A DNA stretch of 64,000 bases, from positions 1 to 64,000 of the forward strand of contig CACFYN010000002.1 of NCBI GenBank assembly GCA_902570525.1. Direction: 5' to 3'. Source of the DNA: an uncultured Pelagibacteraceae bacterium. Lineage in GTDB: Bacteria; Pseudomonadota; Alphaproteobacteria; Pelagibacterales; Pelagibacteraceae. The notes beneath the pieces were generated by a model that saw only the letters and a list, made by a program, of their open reading frames with translations, did not search any database and was not told where the DNA came from. Below, piece after piece: positions 44,977 to 54,314 of the stretch (the first letter of the stretch is position 1; each line of letters opens with the position of its first letter). A program made the translations under genes and the position numbers.

Positions 44977-46943
44977 GAAATTTTGTTTTTGTATATAATA
45001 TCTTTAGTCTTATTTGATATTTCTTTAGCTGTTAATTTAAAATCTTCAAAAATTTCCTTATAAGGAGCACTTTTACCAAAATCTTCAACTCCAAAAGATA
45101 ATCCTTTTTCCCCAACAAATTTTGACCAAGTATCTGACCTACCAGCTTCAATAGATATTTTATAATTAGTTTCGTTCAATATATTATTTTTATAATCTTT
45201 ACTTTGTTTAAAAAATATTTCTTGGCACGGTACAGATATTACTTTGGAATAGGTATTTTCTGTGGCCAATTTATGACTAACATCAAGTGCTAAATTTACT
45301 TCGGAACCACTGGCAAATATAGTTAAATCAACTTTATCTTTCGATCTATATATCTCGTATGCACCCAGAGAACATTTATTTTGACTTTCATAAACTTTCC
45401 TTATTGGAGATAAATTTTGTCTACTTAAGGCAAGTACACTAGGTGTGTCCAAATTCTTCAATGCTAACTCCCAGCACTCAATAGTTTCTGTTGTATCAGC
45501 TGGTCGAAAAACATTAAGATTTGGAATTGATCTTAATCCGGTTAATTGCTCTATCGGTTGGTGAGTTGGCCCATCCTCACCAAGACCAATAGAATCATGA
45601 GTCATTACATAAACAACGTTTAGTTTCATAAGAGCCGAGAGTCTAATTGCAGGTTTACAGTAGTCACTAAATATTAAAAACGTTCCTCCATAAGGAATTA
45701 ATTTACTGTGTAAAGATAGACCATTCATAATACCGCACATAGCATGCTCCCGTACCCCGTAATGAATATAATTTCCTTTAAAATTATTTTTGCTAATTGG
45801 TTTATGATTTTTAGTTTTTGTATTATTTGATCCTGCAAGATCAGCAGAACCACCAATAATCATATTTTTTTTCTCGTTTAATGCGGTCAATATTTTTTCT
45901 GATGACTTTCTGGTTGCTAAAGTTTCTGAGCTTTTAATTGCATTTTGTTTTTCCTTTTTAAAAATACCAGAAAAATTAGACGAGAAAATTTTATCTATTT
46001 GCTTTTTTTTCTTATTATAAATTTTTCTCCATTTATCCTCTTTTATCTTGCCAGCACTTCCTATCCGTCTCCATTCCTCAATTATATTTTTTGGAATTAT
46101 AAAAGGTTCGTGCAGCCAATTTAATTTTTTCCTTACCAATTTAACTTCATTTTCTCCAAGTGGACTTCCGTGCGCTTTTTCACTACCAGATTTATTAGGT
46201 GACCCATATCCAATTTTTGTAATACAAGATATAACTGTTGGTTTTTTTGCTCTTTGGATCTTTTTTAATGCATTAAAAATTTTTTTTTCATTATGACCGT
46301 CAATTTCAACATAGTCCCATCCATATGAATTGAATCTCTTTTTATAGTTATCAGAGACAGCTAAGCTAGTTGGTCCATCAATAGATATTGAGTTATTATC
46401 AAATAACATTATTAAGTTTTTTAAACCAAGATGACCGGCAAGACTGAGTGCTTCATGACTTATTCCTTCCATTAAACATCCATCTCCTGCCAACACATAA
46501 GTTTTGTGATTAAAAATTTTCGGTCCAAATCTCTCTCTTAAAACTTCTTCAGCAACTGCAAAACCAACAGCGTTCGCAACTCCTTGACCCAAGGGTCCCG
46601 TCGTAGTTTCAATTCCACTGCCCGGATGAAATTCTGGATGTCCGGCACAAATACAATTTAACTGCCTAAAATTTTTTATATCTTTAAGACTGATACTTTT
46701 ATAACCAGTAAGATATAAAAGAGAATAAAGTAACATTGACCCATGACCTGCAGAAAGAACAAATCTATCTCTATTTAACCAATTTGGATTATTTGGATTA
46801 AAATTCAGAAAATTTTTAAAAAGCACAGTTACTACATCTGCCATCCCCATTGGCATTCCAGGATGTCCCGAATTCGCTTTTTCTACTGCATCAATAGATA
46901 AAAATCTAATGGCGTTAGATAAATCTTTATGTAGTTTACTCAA
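44973..46943 (-). CDS. tkt: Transketolase
   Basis: A 656-aa protein. AIRFLSIDAVEKANSGHPGMPMG, the TPP motif GDGCLMEGISHEALSLAGH, HGSPLG, GVREHAMCGIMNGL, THDSIGLGEDGPTHQPIEQL and SRQNLSP identify it. Moves two-carbon units between sugar phosphates. First gene of the tkt-gap-pgk-aldolase operon; divergent from the DUF4164-like/zapA operon with a 54-bp spacer. Confidence 0.97.
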   Translation of the reverse strand: MSKLHKDLSNAIRFLSIDAVEKANSGHPGMPMGMADVVTVLFKNFLNFNPNNPNWLNRDRFVLSAGHGSMLLYSLLYLTGYKSISLKDIKNFRQLNCICAGHPEFHPGSGIETTTGPLGQGVANAVGFAVAEEVLRERFGPKIFNHKTYVLAGDGCLMEGISHEALSLAGHLGLKNLIMLFDNNSISIDGPTSLAVSDNYKKRFNSYGWDYVEIDGHNEKKIFNALKKIQRAKKPTVISCITKIGYGSPNKSGSEKAHGSPLGENEVKLVRKKLNWLHEPFIIPKNIIEEWRRIGSAGKIKEDKWRKIYNKKKKQIDKIFSSNFSGIFKKEKQNAIKSSETLATRKSSEKILTALNEKKNMIIGGSADLAGSNNTKTKNHKPISKNNFKGNYIHYGVREHAMCGIMNGLSLHSKLIPYGGTFLIFSDYCKPAIRLSALMKLNVVYVMTHDSIGLGEDGPTHQPIEQLTGLRSIPNLNVFRPADTTETIECWELALKNLDTPSVLALSRQNLSPIRKVYESQNKCSLGAYEIYRSKDKVDLTIFASGSEVNLALDVSHKLATENTYSKVISVPCQEIFFKQSKDYKNNILNETNYKISIEAGRSDTWSKFVGEKGLSFGVEDFGKSAPYKEIFEDFKLTAKEISNKTKDIIYKNKIS

Positions 46944-46997
46944 TTACAATCCTATCTAGACTAAGAAGACTCAATTTAATATTATATTTATATATAT

Positions 46998-47312
46998 ATG
47001 AAAACTTTCAGTGAAAAAGAAAAAAAATTAAACACCTCACTTCAAAAGTTAAAGGATTTAAATTTAGTAAATCCATCCCAAAATAAACAAACAGAGTATT
47101 TAAAAGAGCAAAAGAATCAATTAGAAATTGAAAAGAACCAACTTGAAACAAAGTACAATTTATTGATGGAAAACTATCAGAAATTGAAAGATCGAATTAA
47201 AAGACAAGATTTAGAACAAAAGAATAAGGAAATGATGTTTAACGAAAAAATAGATGAATTAAATCAAGAAACAGATATTTTAATAGAAGAAATAGATAAA
47301 TGGCAAACGTAA
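46998..47312 (+). CDS. Small coiled-coil protein upstream of zapA (DUF4164-like)
   Basis: A 104-aa protein that is almost entirely a charged coiled coil (LEIEKNQLETKYNLLMENYQKLKDRI). In many alphaproteobacteria a DUF4164 coiled-coil gene lies between tkt and zapA; the position and character fit, but the sequence is too low-complexity to be sure. It overlaps zapA by 13 bp, so the two are probably coupled and linked to division. Confidence 0.65.
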   Translation: MKTFSEKEKKLNTSLQKLKDLNLVNPSQNKQTEYLKEQKNQLEIEKNQLETKYNLLMENYQKLKDRIKRQDLEQKNKEMMFNEKIDELNQETDILIEEIDKWQT

Positions 47313-47746
47313 ATATTAAATTTAATGGAAAAGAATTTTTGTTATCCTGTGATGATGGGCAGGAAGATCATTTGGAAGAACTTTCCAATCATTTAAATGA
47401 AAAATTCGAGGGTCTAAAAAATGATCTTGGTAATATAGGTGAAAATAAACTGCTTTTAATTACTTCAATTAAAATTATGGATGAGTATTTTGAAACGAAA
47501 AAAAAAATTAATGAAAAAAAAAATGAGTTAGAAAACCTTAAAAGTAAATTTTTAGAGATAAAAAAACTTGTTTATGCTTATAAAGATGACAAGGAAAAAG
47601 AGATAAATAGTCTTTTAAATAATCATGAAGATCTCAAATCTGAAATAGATCAAACAAAATTAAATTACGAAAAAATTTTGGACGAAGCCACTTCAGAAAT
47701 TGATAAATTTATTGAAAAAGTTAATCAGGATAACTCAGTACAATAA
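47300..47746 (+). CDS. zapA: Cell division protein ZapA
   Basis: A 148-aa protein. N-terminal ANVNIKFNGKEFLLSCDDGQEDHLEELSNHLNEKFEGL and KLLLITSIKIMDEYFE match ZapA, followed by a longer coiled coil than in E. coli (109 aa). ZapA cross-links FtsZ filaments at the Z ring. No 6S RNA is in the 3-bp gap to the downstream 5-FCL gene, where ssrS often lies in other proteobacteria. Confidence 0.85.
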   Translation: MANVNIKFNGKEFLLSCDDGQEDHLEELSNHLNEKFEGLKNDLGNIGENKLLLITSIKIMDEYFETKKKINEKKNELENLKSKFLEIKKLVYAYKDDKEKEINSLLNNHEDLKSEIDQTKLNYEKILDEATSEIDKFIEKVNQDNSVQ

Positions 47747-47749
47747 TCT

Positions 47750-48292
47750 GTGTTGAAAAAACATATTAGAAAAAGAATAATTAAAATTAGAGAGATTAAA
47801 AATAAAAATAATTTAAAAGTAAAATTTAGTTTATTACGTGAAGAATTAAAAAAAAAATTTTTTAAAAATAAAATTGTTGGAAGCTACTATCCTGTAAACT
47901 TTGAGGCAGATACATTTCAACTTATGAAAATGTTTAAACAAAAAGGTTATAAATTAAGTTTACCTGTTATTAGCTCTAAATATGATATGAATTTTTATAC
48001 CTGGAATTTAAATGATCCTCTATATGTAAATAAATACGGAATTCCAGAGCCAAAATCAAAAATAAAAGTAATACCAAGTATATTATTAATTCCAATGGTT
48101 GCTTATGATAAAAGATTAAATCGATTGGGATATGGAGGGGGTTATTATGATAGATTTTTAGAAAAATACGAAAAAAAAAATATTTTAAAAATAGGTTTAG
48201 CTATTACATGCCAAGAAGTAAAAAAACTTCCTACAAATAATTTTGATAAAAAAATGGATTATATATTAACTGAGAAAAAACTTTATAAATGA
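47750..48292 (+). CDS. 5-formyltetrahydrofolate cyclo-ligase
   Basis: A 180-aa protein. VGSYYPVNFEADT, LLIPMVAYDKRLNRLGYGGGYYDRFL and a C-terminal DKKMDYILTEKKLY are family motifs (YgfA/MTHFS). Converts 5-formyl-THF to 5,10-methenyl-THF with ATP. The start is probably GTG at 47750 (TTG at 47753 is an alternative). zapA-5FCL is a common gene order. It overlaps the next gene by 4 bp. Confidence 0.9.
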   Translation: MLKKHIRKRIIKIREIKNKNNLKVKFSLLREELKKKFFKNKIVGSYYPVNFEADTFQLMKMFKQKGYKLSLPVISSKYDMNFYTWNLNDPLYVNKYGIPEPKSKIKVIPSILLIPMVAYDKRLNRLGYGGGYYDRFLEKYEKKNILKIGLAITCQEVKKLPTNNFDKKMDYILTEKKLYK

Positions 48293-49095
48293 GAGTATTA
48301 TTTTTAGGTGATATAGTTGGTAATCCTGGGAGAAATGCGATAACGCGAGAATTAAAGGATCAAATTATAAAAAATGACATTGAATTTGTAATTGCAAACG
48401 GTGAAAATGCTGCTGATGAAGGTGTAGGTATAACTAAAAAAATATCAGAAAAGCTATTTAGTTCTGGTGTTGATGTAATAACTACTGGTAATCATGTTTG
48501 GGACCAAAAAGAGACAGCAGATTATATTAATACAGAGAATAGATTGTTAAGACCATTAAATTTAATAAAACCCTCTCCTGGAAATGGATTTGAAGTATAT
48601 AAGTCCAAAAATGGGTTTGATATTGGAGTTTTGAATTTAATGGGAAATGTTTTTATGAAAAAATGTGAAAATGTATTCGATGTTGCAAAAGAATTTTTAT
48701 TAAAAAAAAAATTGAAAAAAGACTACGATTTTTTATTTGTTGATTTTCATGGAGAGATAACAAGTGAAAAAGCAGCAATGGGACATTTTTTTGATGGTAA
48801 AGCTACATTATTAGTTGGAACTCATACACATATACCAACAAACGATGCAAGAATATTGGACTTTGGAACCGCCTACCAAACAGATGCAGGAATGTGTGGA
48901 GATTATAATTCTGTAATTGGAATGAATAAAGAAAATTCTTTAAAACGATTTTTCAAAGAAGATTCAAAGAAACATTTTCCAGCAGAAGGTATTGCAAGTT
49001 TGTCTGGTGTCATTGTTGATTGTGATAAAGAAACCGGTTTAGCTAAAAATGTAGAAAGTTTTATCTTTGGAGGTGATTTAAAAAATACTCACTAA
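48289..49095 (+). CDS. Metallophosphoesterase, TIGR00282/YmdB family
   Basis: A 268-aa protein. RVLFLGDIVGNPGRNAI, IANGENAADEGVGIT, TTGNHVWDQKE, DFHGEITSEKAAMG, LVGTHTHIPTND and DAGMCGDYNSVIG provide the metal ligands. YmdB-type enzymes have cyclic-nucleotide phosphodiesterase activity; the role here is unknown. Translation is coupled to the 5-FCL gene. Confidence 0.9.
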   Translation: MRVLFLGDIVGNPGRNAITRELKDQIIKNDIEFVIANGENAADEGVGITKKISEKLFSSGVDVITTGNHVWDQKETADYINTENRLLRPLNLIKPSPGNGFEVYKSKNGFDIGVLNLMGNVFMKKCENVFDVAKEFLLKKKLKKDYDFLFVDFHGEITSEKAAMGHFFDGKATLLVGTHTHIPTNDARILDFGTAYQTDAGMCGDYNSVIGMNKENSLKRFFKEDSKKHFPAEGIASLSGVIVDCDKETGLAKNVESFIFGGDLKNTH

Positions 49096-49100
49096 ATAAA

Positions 49101-49826
49101 ATGGCAGGACATTCACATTGGGCAGGTATCAAACATAAAAAAGGTAGAGCAGACAAACAAAGATCAAAAATTTTTTCCAAACTTTCAAAAGAAATCACAG
49201 TAGCAGCAAAGTTAGGTGATAAAGATCCCAACATGAATCCAAGATTAAGATCTGCAATTCAAGCTGCGAGAACAGCAAATATGCCAAAAGACAATATACA
49301 GAGAGCAATAGATAAATCCTCAGGAAATTTAGGATCGAGTTTAGAAAATATTAGATACGAAGGGTTTGGTCCCGAAAAAATTGCAGTTATTGTTGAAGTT
49401 CTCACAGATAATAAAAATAGAACTGCTTCACAGTTAAGAACTATATTCAACAAGAAGGGAGGCAATCTTGGATCGAGTGGGTCTGCATCACATAATTTTA
49501 CCCAAGTAGGAGTAATCAGAATAGAAAAGAATGCTATTGAAGAAGAAAGAGTTTTAGAATTAGCAATAGAGGCTGGAGCAACAGAATGTTTCAGTTATGA
49601 GGATTTTCATGAAATTCACTGTGATAAGAATAGCATTTATAGCGTAAAAAAAAAATTAGAGGAAAATATAGCCAATTTTATATCAACTGAATTAGAATGG
49701 ATACCAAATAATAAAGTTGTGGTAAGTAAAGAAAATCTAGAGTTAGCAAATAGTTTTTTGGAAGATTTAGATAATAATGATGATGTTCAAAATATTTATA
49801 CAAATTTAAACTTGGTAAATAGTTAA
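49101..49826 (+). CDS. yebC: YebC/PmpR-family transcription/translation regulator
   Basis: A 241-aa protein. Opens AGHSHWAGIKHKKGRADKQRSKIFSKLSKEI, with ARTANMPKDNIQRAIDK and GGNLGSSGSASHNF, all diagnostic. YebC proteins bind DNA in older work and act on polyproline translation in recent work. The TAA overlaps the first ATG of the 23-bp repeat before the ruvC-like gene (TAATG). Confidence 0.95.
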   Translation: MAGHSHWAGIKHKKGRADKQRSKIFSKLSKEITVAAKLGDKDPNMNPRLRSAIQAARTANMPKDNIQRAIDKSSGNLGSSLENIRYEGFGPEKIAVIVEVLTDNKNRTASQLRTIFNKKGGNLGSSGSASHNFTQVGVIRIEKNAIEEERVLELAIEAGATECFSYEDFHEIHCDKNSIYSVKKKLEENIANFISTELEWIPNNKVVVSKENLELANSFLEDLDNNDDVQNIYTNLNLVNS

Positions 49827-49894
49827 TGTTTATAATAGGAATTGACCAATGTTTATAATAGGAATTGACCAATGTTTATAATAGGAATTGACCC
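49826..49894 (+). repeat. Three tandem 23-bp repeats containing the ruvC-like start
   Basis: Copies start at 49826, 49849 and 49872 and each begins ATGTTTATAATAGG. Copies 1 and 2 are identical over 23 bp; copy 3 differs only at its last base or so and runs into the gene. Because 23 is not a multiple of 3, each extra ATG is out of frame. Copies 1 and 2 each encode a 10-residue peptide (MFIIGIDQCL) that stops just inside the next copy. Confidence 0.95.
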
Positions 49895-50363
49895 AGGAAT
49901 TTCAGGTGCTTTATGCTTTATGGAAAATGGTAAAATAGTTGATGTGATTGATATGCCAAGCATGGCAGATGGAAAAAAAAATAAAAAGCAAGTTAATGGA
50001 TCCCAAATTTTTAATGAAATTTCTAGGTATATAAAGGATAAAAACCCCAATGATGTCAAAGTTATTATAGAGCATGTATCTGCAATGCCAGGCCAAGGAG
50101 TTACTAGCATGTTTAATTTTGGTCAATCTTTTGGTATCCTTAAAGGGATTTGTTCAGCAATGAATCTTCCTATGTATTTTGTTAGACCTGTGAAGTGGAA
50201 AAAATACTTCAGTTTGATAAATGCATCAAAAGACGCAAGCAGGACCAAGGCAATTGAGATTTTTCCTTATTTTTCAGTAAATTTATCAAAAAAAAAAGAT
50301 GCAAACAAAGCAGACGCGATCTTAATAGCAAGCTATTTTGAGGAAACTTTTATTAAAAAATAA
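49872..50363 (+). CDS. ruvC: RuvC-like Holliday junction resolvase
   Basis: A 163-aa RNase H-fold nuclease. FIIGIDPGISGALCF (Asp7), VIIEHVSAMPGQG (Glu67), MFNFGQSFG and KKDANKADAILIA (Asp143/Asp148) give the four acidic residues. The sequence style (GIDPG.SGALC, PGQGVTSMFNFG) resembles the phage/alphaproteobacterial RuvC-like group more than E. coli RuvC. It follows yebC as usual, but ruvA and ruvB are missing before tolQ. The third ATG (49872) is the only one in frame with the full protein. Confidence 0.85.
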   Translation: MFIIGIDPGISGALCFMENGKIVDVIDMPSMADGKKNKKQVNGSQIFNEISRYIKDKNPNDVKVIIEHVSAMPGQGVTSMFNFGQSFGILKGICSAMNLPMYFVRPVKWKKYFSLINASKDASRTKAIEIFPYFSVNLSKKKDANKADAILIASYFEETFIKK

Positions 50364-50417
50364 GCGTTTTTTTATGTTAGACAAATTGATGACACAATTA
50401 AGTGTGAAGAATTTTTA

Positions 50418-51092
50418 ATGGAAGCTGATATATCTTCACAAGCAGTTGGTTTAGCAACTAATACCGACTTTTCATTGCTGAAACTATTTCTAAGAGCAGA
50501 TATTATTGTTAAGTCTGTAATGTTATTGTTGATAGCGTGTTCTATTTATTCTTGGGCAATAATTATAGAAAAAATAAGATTGTTTAAAAAAATAAATATT
50601 TCTACAGAAGAATTTCAGGATAAATTTTGGAAATCAAAATCAGCTGAAAACTTTTACAATAATATTCCTAAAAATATAGATGATCCATTAGCGCAAATAT
50701 TTAAAGCATCTATGGAAGCTGCATTAAAAACAAGATCTAAATCACAACTTAATGAAAGACTCTCAAACATGCTTCAAATTAATATTGAAAAGCAAATGGA
50801 AAAAATTGAAAAAAGTTATACTTTTCTTGCCACAGTAGGTTCCACAGCTCCATTTATTGGATTGTTTGGAACAGTTTGGGGGATTATGAACTCTTTTCAG
50901 TCAATCGCTATTTCAAGAAATACGAGTTTAGCAATTGTTGCACCTGGTATTGCAGAAGCATTATTTGCAACAGCGTTAGGTCTTCTTGCCGCTATACCTG
51001 CTGTAGTTGCTTATAATAAATTTAGCAACGACTCAAAAAAATATCTCCAAAAATTAGAAAATTTTTCAAAAAGATTTTTATCAATTATCTAA
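50418..51092 (+). CDS. tolQ: TolQ proton-channel subunit
   Basis: A 224-aa inner-membrane protein with three membrane helices: about 33-52, one in TVGSTAPFIGLFGTVWGIMNSF and one in APGIAEALFATALGLLAAIPAVVAYN. These are TolQ/ExbB channel motifs. With TolR it uses proton flow to energise TolA during outer-membrane constriction at division. First gene of tolQRAB-pal, 54 bp after the ruvC-like gene. Confidence 0.94.
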   Translation: MEADISSQAVGLATNTDFSLLKLFLRADIIVKSVMLLLIACSIYSWAIIIEKIRLFKKINISTEEFQDKFWKSKSAENFYNNIPKNIDDPLAQIFKASMEAALKTRSKSQLNERLSNMLQINIEKQMEKIEKSYTFLATVGSTAPFIGLFGTVWGIMNSFQSIAISRNTSLAIVAPGIAEALFATALGLLAAIPAVVAYNKFSNDSKKYLQKLENFSKRFLSII

Positions 51093-51093
51093 A

Positions 51094-51510
51094 ATGGCTT
51101 TTAAATTTAAAAGGTCTTCAAGAGAACCAATGAGTGAAATAAACGTTACACCTTTTGTTGATGTAATGTTGGTGCTTTTGATCATATTCATGGTAACCGC
51201 ACCTTTGTTGACCGTAGGAGTTCAAGTTGATTTACCTGAAAGCTCAGCAGATTCTTTGCCAGAGGAGCAGGAACCTTTAACTTTAACTATTAATTCTAAA
51301 GGTGAAATTTATATTCAGGAATCAAAGGTTGAATTTGATAAAATCATAGCGAAAATTTTAGCAGTTTCAAAAAATAGAACCGACACAAGAATTTATGTGA
51401 GAGGAGATCAGTCAATTAACTATGGTAGAGTGTTAGAAGTAATGGGTATGTTATCTGGATCAGGATTCACAAAGGTTGCCTTAATTTCTGAGCCTTATAA
51501 GGAAAGGTAG
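51094..51510 (+). CDS. tolR: TolR proton-channel subunit
   Basis: A 138-aa protein with a single N-terminal helix, SEINVTPFVDVMLVLLIIFMVTAP, containing the essential Asp (FVDVML), then a periplasmic domain (VDLPESSADSLPEEQEPL, IYVRGDQSINYG). ExbD/TolR family. It starts one base after tolQ. Confidence 0.94.
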   Translation: MAFKFKRSSREPMSEINVTPFVDVMLVLLIIFMVTAPLLTVGVQVDLPESSADSLPEEQEPLTLTINSKGEIYIQESKVEFDKIIAKILAVSKNRTDTRIYVRGDQSINYGRVLEVMGMLSGSGFTKVALISEPYKER

Positions 51511-51513
51511 AAA

Positions 51514-52323
51514 TTGACTAAAAATATTCTTATTTCCTCTTTACTGCATTTTTTTTTAATCTTTATTACAGCTGTAAGCCTGCCTTTTTTAGCAAAGAAA
51601 CCAATTGATTTACCTCCTATTATTTCAGTTGAATTAATACAAATAGCTGAAAAAACAAATATTCCATTTGCCCCAAAGGCAAAAAAAATAATAGAAGATG
51701 TTAAAAAAAAAGAGGAAAAAGTTACATCCGAACAAGTCCCTCCTAAGAAAGTAAAAAAGGAGAAGCCAGACGCAATACCATTACCAGATGATAATATAGA
51801 AAAAGTACAAAAATTAGAGGAGAAAAAACAAAATCCAGAGAAAATTGAGGATGAGATTAAACAAGTTTCTGAATTTGAAAAAGATGAATTATTTGATCCA
51901 GATAGTATTGCAGCTTTAATTGACAAATCAAAAGAGGAAACTGCAGAAACAACAAAAAAAAATAACAAAATCACTCAATCACAGGACAAAAACGTTGATA
52001 GTCTCAGTCTCACTTTGAGTGAAGAAGACGCTTTAAAAGCCCAAATATTTAGTTGCTGGAGTATTCCTTTAGGATTACCATACAATGAAAATTTATTAGT
52101 TAGGATTAAATTAGAATTGAAGCCTGATGGAACAGTAATTAAGTCTGAAATTTTGGATCATGCAAGAATGAATAAACCTGGTCAGGGATTTTATAAAGTT
52201 TTGGCAGAAAGCGCTTTAAGAGCTATAAAATTATGCCAGCCTTTAAGAGTTCCCACTAAAGGATACGAAAGATGGAAAAATCTACAACTAAATTTTGATG
52301 CAAGAGAAATGTTAGAAGGATGA
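51514..52323 (+). CDS. tolA: TolA envelope-spanning protein
   Basis: A 269-aa protein. One N-terminal membrane helix ([21 protein letters not shown]), a long Lys/Glu-rich middle (about 55-165) and a C-terminal TonB/TolA-like domain with [28 protein letters not shown]. Links the TolQR motor to TolB/Pal. It is shorter than E. coli TolA (421 aa), mainly in the helical spacer. The start is TTG at 51514, the first in-frame start after tolR. Confidence 0.88.
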   Translation: MTKNILISSLLHFFLIFITAVSLPFLAKKPIDLPPIISVELIQIAEKTNIPFAPKAKKIIEDVKKKEEKVTSEQVPPKKVKKEKPDAIPLPDDNIEKVQKLEEKKQNPEKIEDEIKQVSEFEKDELFDPDSIAALIDKSKEETAETTKKNNKITQSQDKNVDSLSLTLSEEDALKAQIFSCWSIPLGLPYNENLLVRIKLELKPDGTVIKSEILDHARMNKPGQGFYKVLAESALRAIKLCQPLRVPTKGYERWKNLQLNFDAREMLEG

Positions 52324-53666
52324 TAAAAAAAATAAAATTATCAATTATTCTGTTGATTATAGCAACGGCTCAATCAAATGCGCTTATTGAAGTTGATATT
52401 ACCAGAGGTAATCTGGATCCTCTTCCAATAGCAGTTTCACCTTTGTCTGCTGATAAGGATACAAATGAAAAATTAACTAAAGAATTAAAAATCGATAAAG
52501 TTGGGCAAGAAATTTCAAGTGTAGTTGAAAATAATTTAAGAAATTCTGGGTTATTTAATCCATTAAATAAAGATGCATTTCTTCAAAAACCAAATATTGC
52601 ACATTTAAAACCAAGATTTGAAGATTGGTCTTTAATTAAAGCTCAAGCATTGATTACTGGTAAAGTAACTTTAAAAGATGAAAAACTAAGAGTTGAATTT
52701 AGATTATGGGATGTGCTCGCAGGAAAAGAGATGATGGCTTTAGCATTTACAACAGTTCCTTCAAACTGGCGAAGGGTCGGACATATAATTACAGATAAAG
52801 TTTATGAGAGATTAACTGGTGAAAAGGGATATTTTGATACCAGAATAATCTATGTAGCAGAAGAGGGTCCAAAAACAAAAAGAATAAAAAAATTAGCGAT
52901 TATGGATCAAGATGGCTCAAATACAAAATATTTAACTTTAGGAAATGAACTGGTTTTAACTCCAAGATTTAATCCAACTAATCAAATGGTAACTTATCTT
53001 TCATATTTTCGAAACCTTCCAAGAGTATATTTGCTAGATATTGAAACTGGAATACAGGAAGTAGTTGGAGATTTTCCTGGTATGACTTTTGCGCCTAGAT
53101 TTTCACCTGATGGAAAAAAAATTATCATGAGTTTTGCAATGGATGGTAACTCAGATATATATACTATGAATTTAGAAAATAGAATTGTAGAAAGAATAAC
53201 AAATCATCCATCTATCGATACTTCTCCTTCTTACTCTCCAGATGGTAAATTTATATGTTTCAACTCTGACAGAAGTGGTTATCAACAAATTTATGTGATG
53301 AAGGCAGATGGGTCAAAAGTAAAAAGAATTTCTTTTGGAAAAGGTTTATATGGAACACCTGTATGGTCTCCAAGGGGAGATTTAATTGCCTTTACAAAAC
53401 TACATAAAGGAAAATTTTACATCGGTGTGATGAGAACTGACGGAAGTGGTGAAAGACTTCTAACAGAGAATTATTATCAGGAGGCTCCGTCATGGTCACC
53501 TAATGGAAGAGTTTTGATTTTTTATAGAGAAACCAAGACAGATTCTGAAGGTAAGGGCTTTTCAGCAAAACTATGGTCTATAGATTTAACGGGCTATAAT
53601 GAGCGTATGGTTAACACGGAATCTGACGCTTCAGACCCATCTTGGTCGTCTTTATTAAGTAATTAG
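52320..53666 (+). CDS. tolB: TolB periplasmic beta-propeller
   Basis: A 448-aa protein. Signal peptide ([15 protein letters not shown]), N-terminal alpha/beta domain ([12 protein letters not shown]), then WD40-like repeats: [58 protein letters not shown] and [13 protein letters not shown]. TolB binds Pal and TolA. Its ATG overlaps the tolA stop by 4 bp. Confidence 0.95.
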   Translation: MIKKIKLSIILLIIATAQSNALIEVDITRGNLDPLPIAVSPLSADKDTNEKLTKELKIDKVGQEISSVVENNLRNSGLFNPLNKDAFLQKPNIAHLKPRFEDWSLIKAQALITGKVTLKDEKLRVEFRLWDVLAGKEMMALAFTTVPSNWRRVGHIITDKVYERLTGEKGYFDTRIIYVAEEGPKTKRIKKLAIMDQDGSNTKYLTLGNELVLTPRFNPTNQMVTYLSYFRNLPRVYLLDIETGIQEVVGDFPGMTFAPRFSPDGKKIIMSFAMDGNSDIYTMNLENRIVERITNHPSIDTSPSYSPDGKFICFNSDRSGYQQIYVMKADGSKVKRISFGKGLYGTPVWSPRGDLIAFTKLHKGKFYIGVMRTDGSGERLLTENYYQEAPSWSPNGRVLIFYRETKTDSEGKGFSAKLWSIDLTGYNERMVNTESDASDPSWSSLLSN

Positions 53667-53753
53667 ATATAAATAATATAAAATAGTTGATTTTTTGGCT
53701 TGAAAGATTTATCCAGTTGTGGAAGACTTAAAATAATCAATTAAGGAGCAGTG

Positions 53754-54230
53754 ATGAATTTAAGCAAGTTTTTTAAAAATGCATTTTTAGTAATGCTAGC
53801 ATGTTTAGTACTTTCAGCTTGTGCAACTAAGAAAGTTCAAAATCAAATGCAAGGTGATGTGTACACAGGAACAGAAACTGTTGAATATTTAGCATCAGGA
53901 GTTCCAGACAGAGTATTCTTTGCTACAAACGAGTCAGTTTTAACAACTGCTTCAAGAGACACTCTAAGAAAACAAGCAGAATGGTTAAGAAAGAATTCAA
54001 AAATTAATGTAGTTTTAGAAGGTCATGCAGATGAAAGAGGAACAAGAGAATATAACCTAGCATTAGGTGAAAGAAGAGCCAATGCTGCTAAAGATTATTT
54101 AATGACTTACGGAATTTCAGCTAATAGAATTTCTGTAATAAGCTACGGTAAGGAAAGGCCTGTTGACTCAGGATCAAATCCATTAGCTTGGTCAAAAAAT
54201 AGAAGATCTGTAACTGTAAAAGCAAATTAA
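53754..54230 (+). CDS. pal: Peptidoglycan-associated lipoprotein Pal
   Basis: A 158-aa protein. Lipobox LSAC (Cys about 23) after a hydrophobic signal, then an OmpA-like domain: VFFATNESVLT, LEGHADERGTREYNLALGERRANAAKDYL and ISYGKERP. Anchors the outer membrane to peptidoglycan. ATG at 53754 is chosen after AAGGAG (a GTG lies just upstream). An 87-bp gap after tolB and its own terminator suggest separate control. Confidence 0.95.
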   Translation: MNLSKFFKNAFLVMLACLVLSACATKKVQNQMQGDVYTGTETVEYLASGVPDRVFFATNESVLTTASRDTLRKQAEWLRKNSKINVVLEGHADERGTREYNLALGERRANAAKDYLMTYGISANRISVISYGKERPVDSGSNPLAWSKNRRSVTVKAN

Positions 54231-54240
54231 TTAAAATTTT

Positions 54241-54281
54241 AAAAGACCCCAAAGTATAATATCCTTTGGGGTCTTTTTTTT
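54241..54281 (+). terminator. Intrinsic terminator after pal
   Basis: A 14-bp perfect stem (54241-54254 with 54264-54277), a 9-nt loop, and a T run of at least eight. The strongest intrinsic terminator seen in the window; it separates the tol-pal operon from cpoB. Confidence 0.93.
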
Positions 54282-54314
54282 GCCATCATTATAAATACTA
54301 CTCTAATATTGAAG

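Noticed and set aside
42788..46943. Calvin-cycle operon suggested by tkt-gap-pgk-aldolase
   Set aside because: No RuBisCO or phosphoribulokinase is present; the set fits central sugar metabolism and gluconeogenesis.
47744..47760. 6S RNA between zapA and the 5-FCL gene
   Set aside because: The genes are 3 bp apart, leaving no room.
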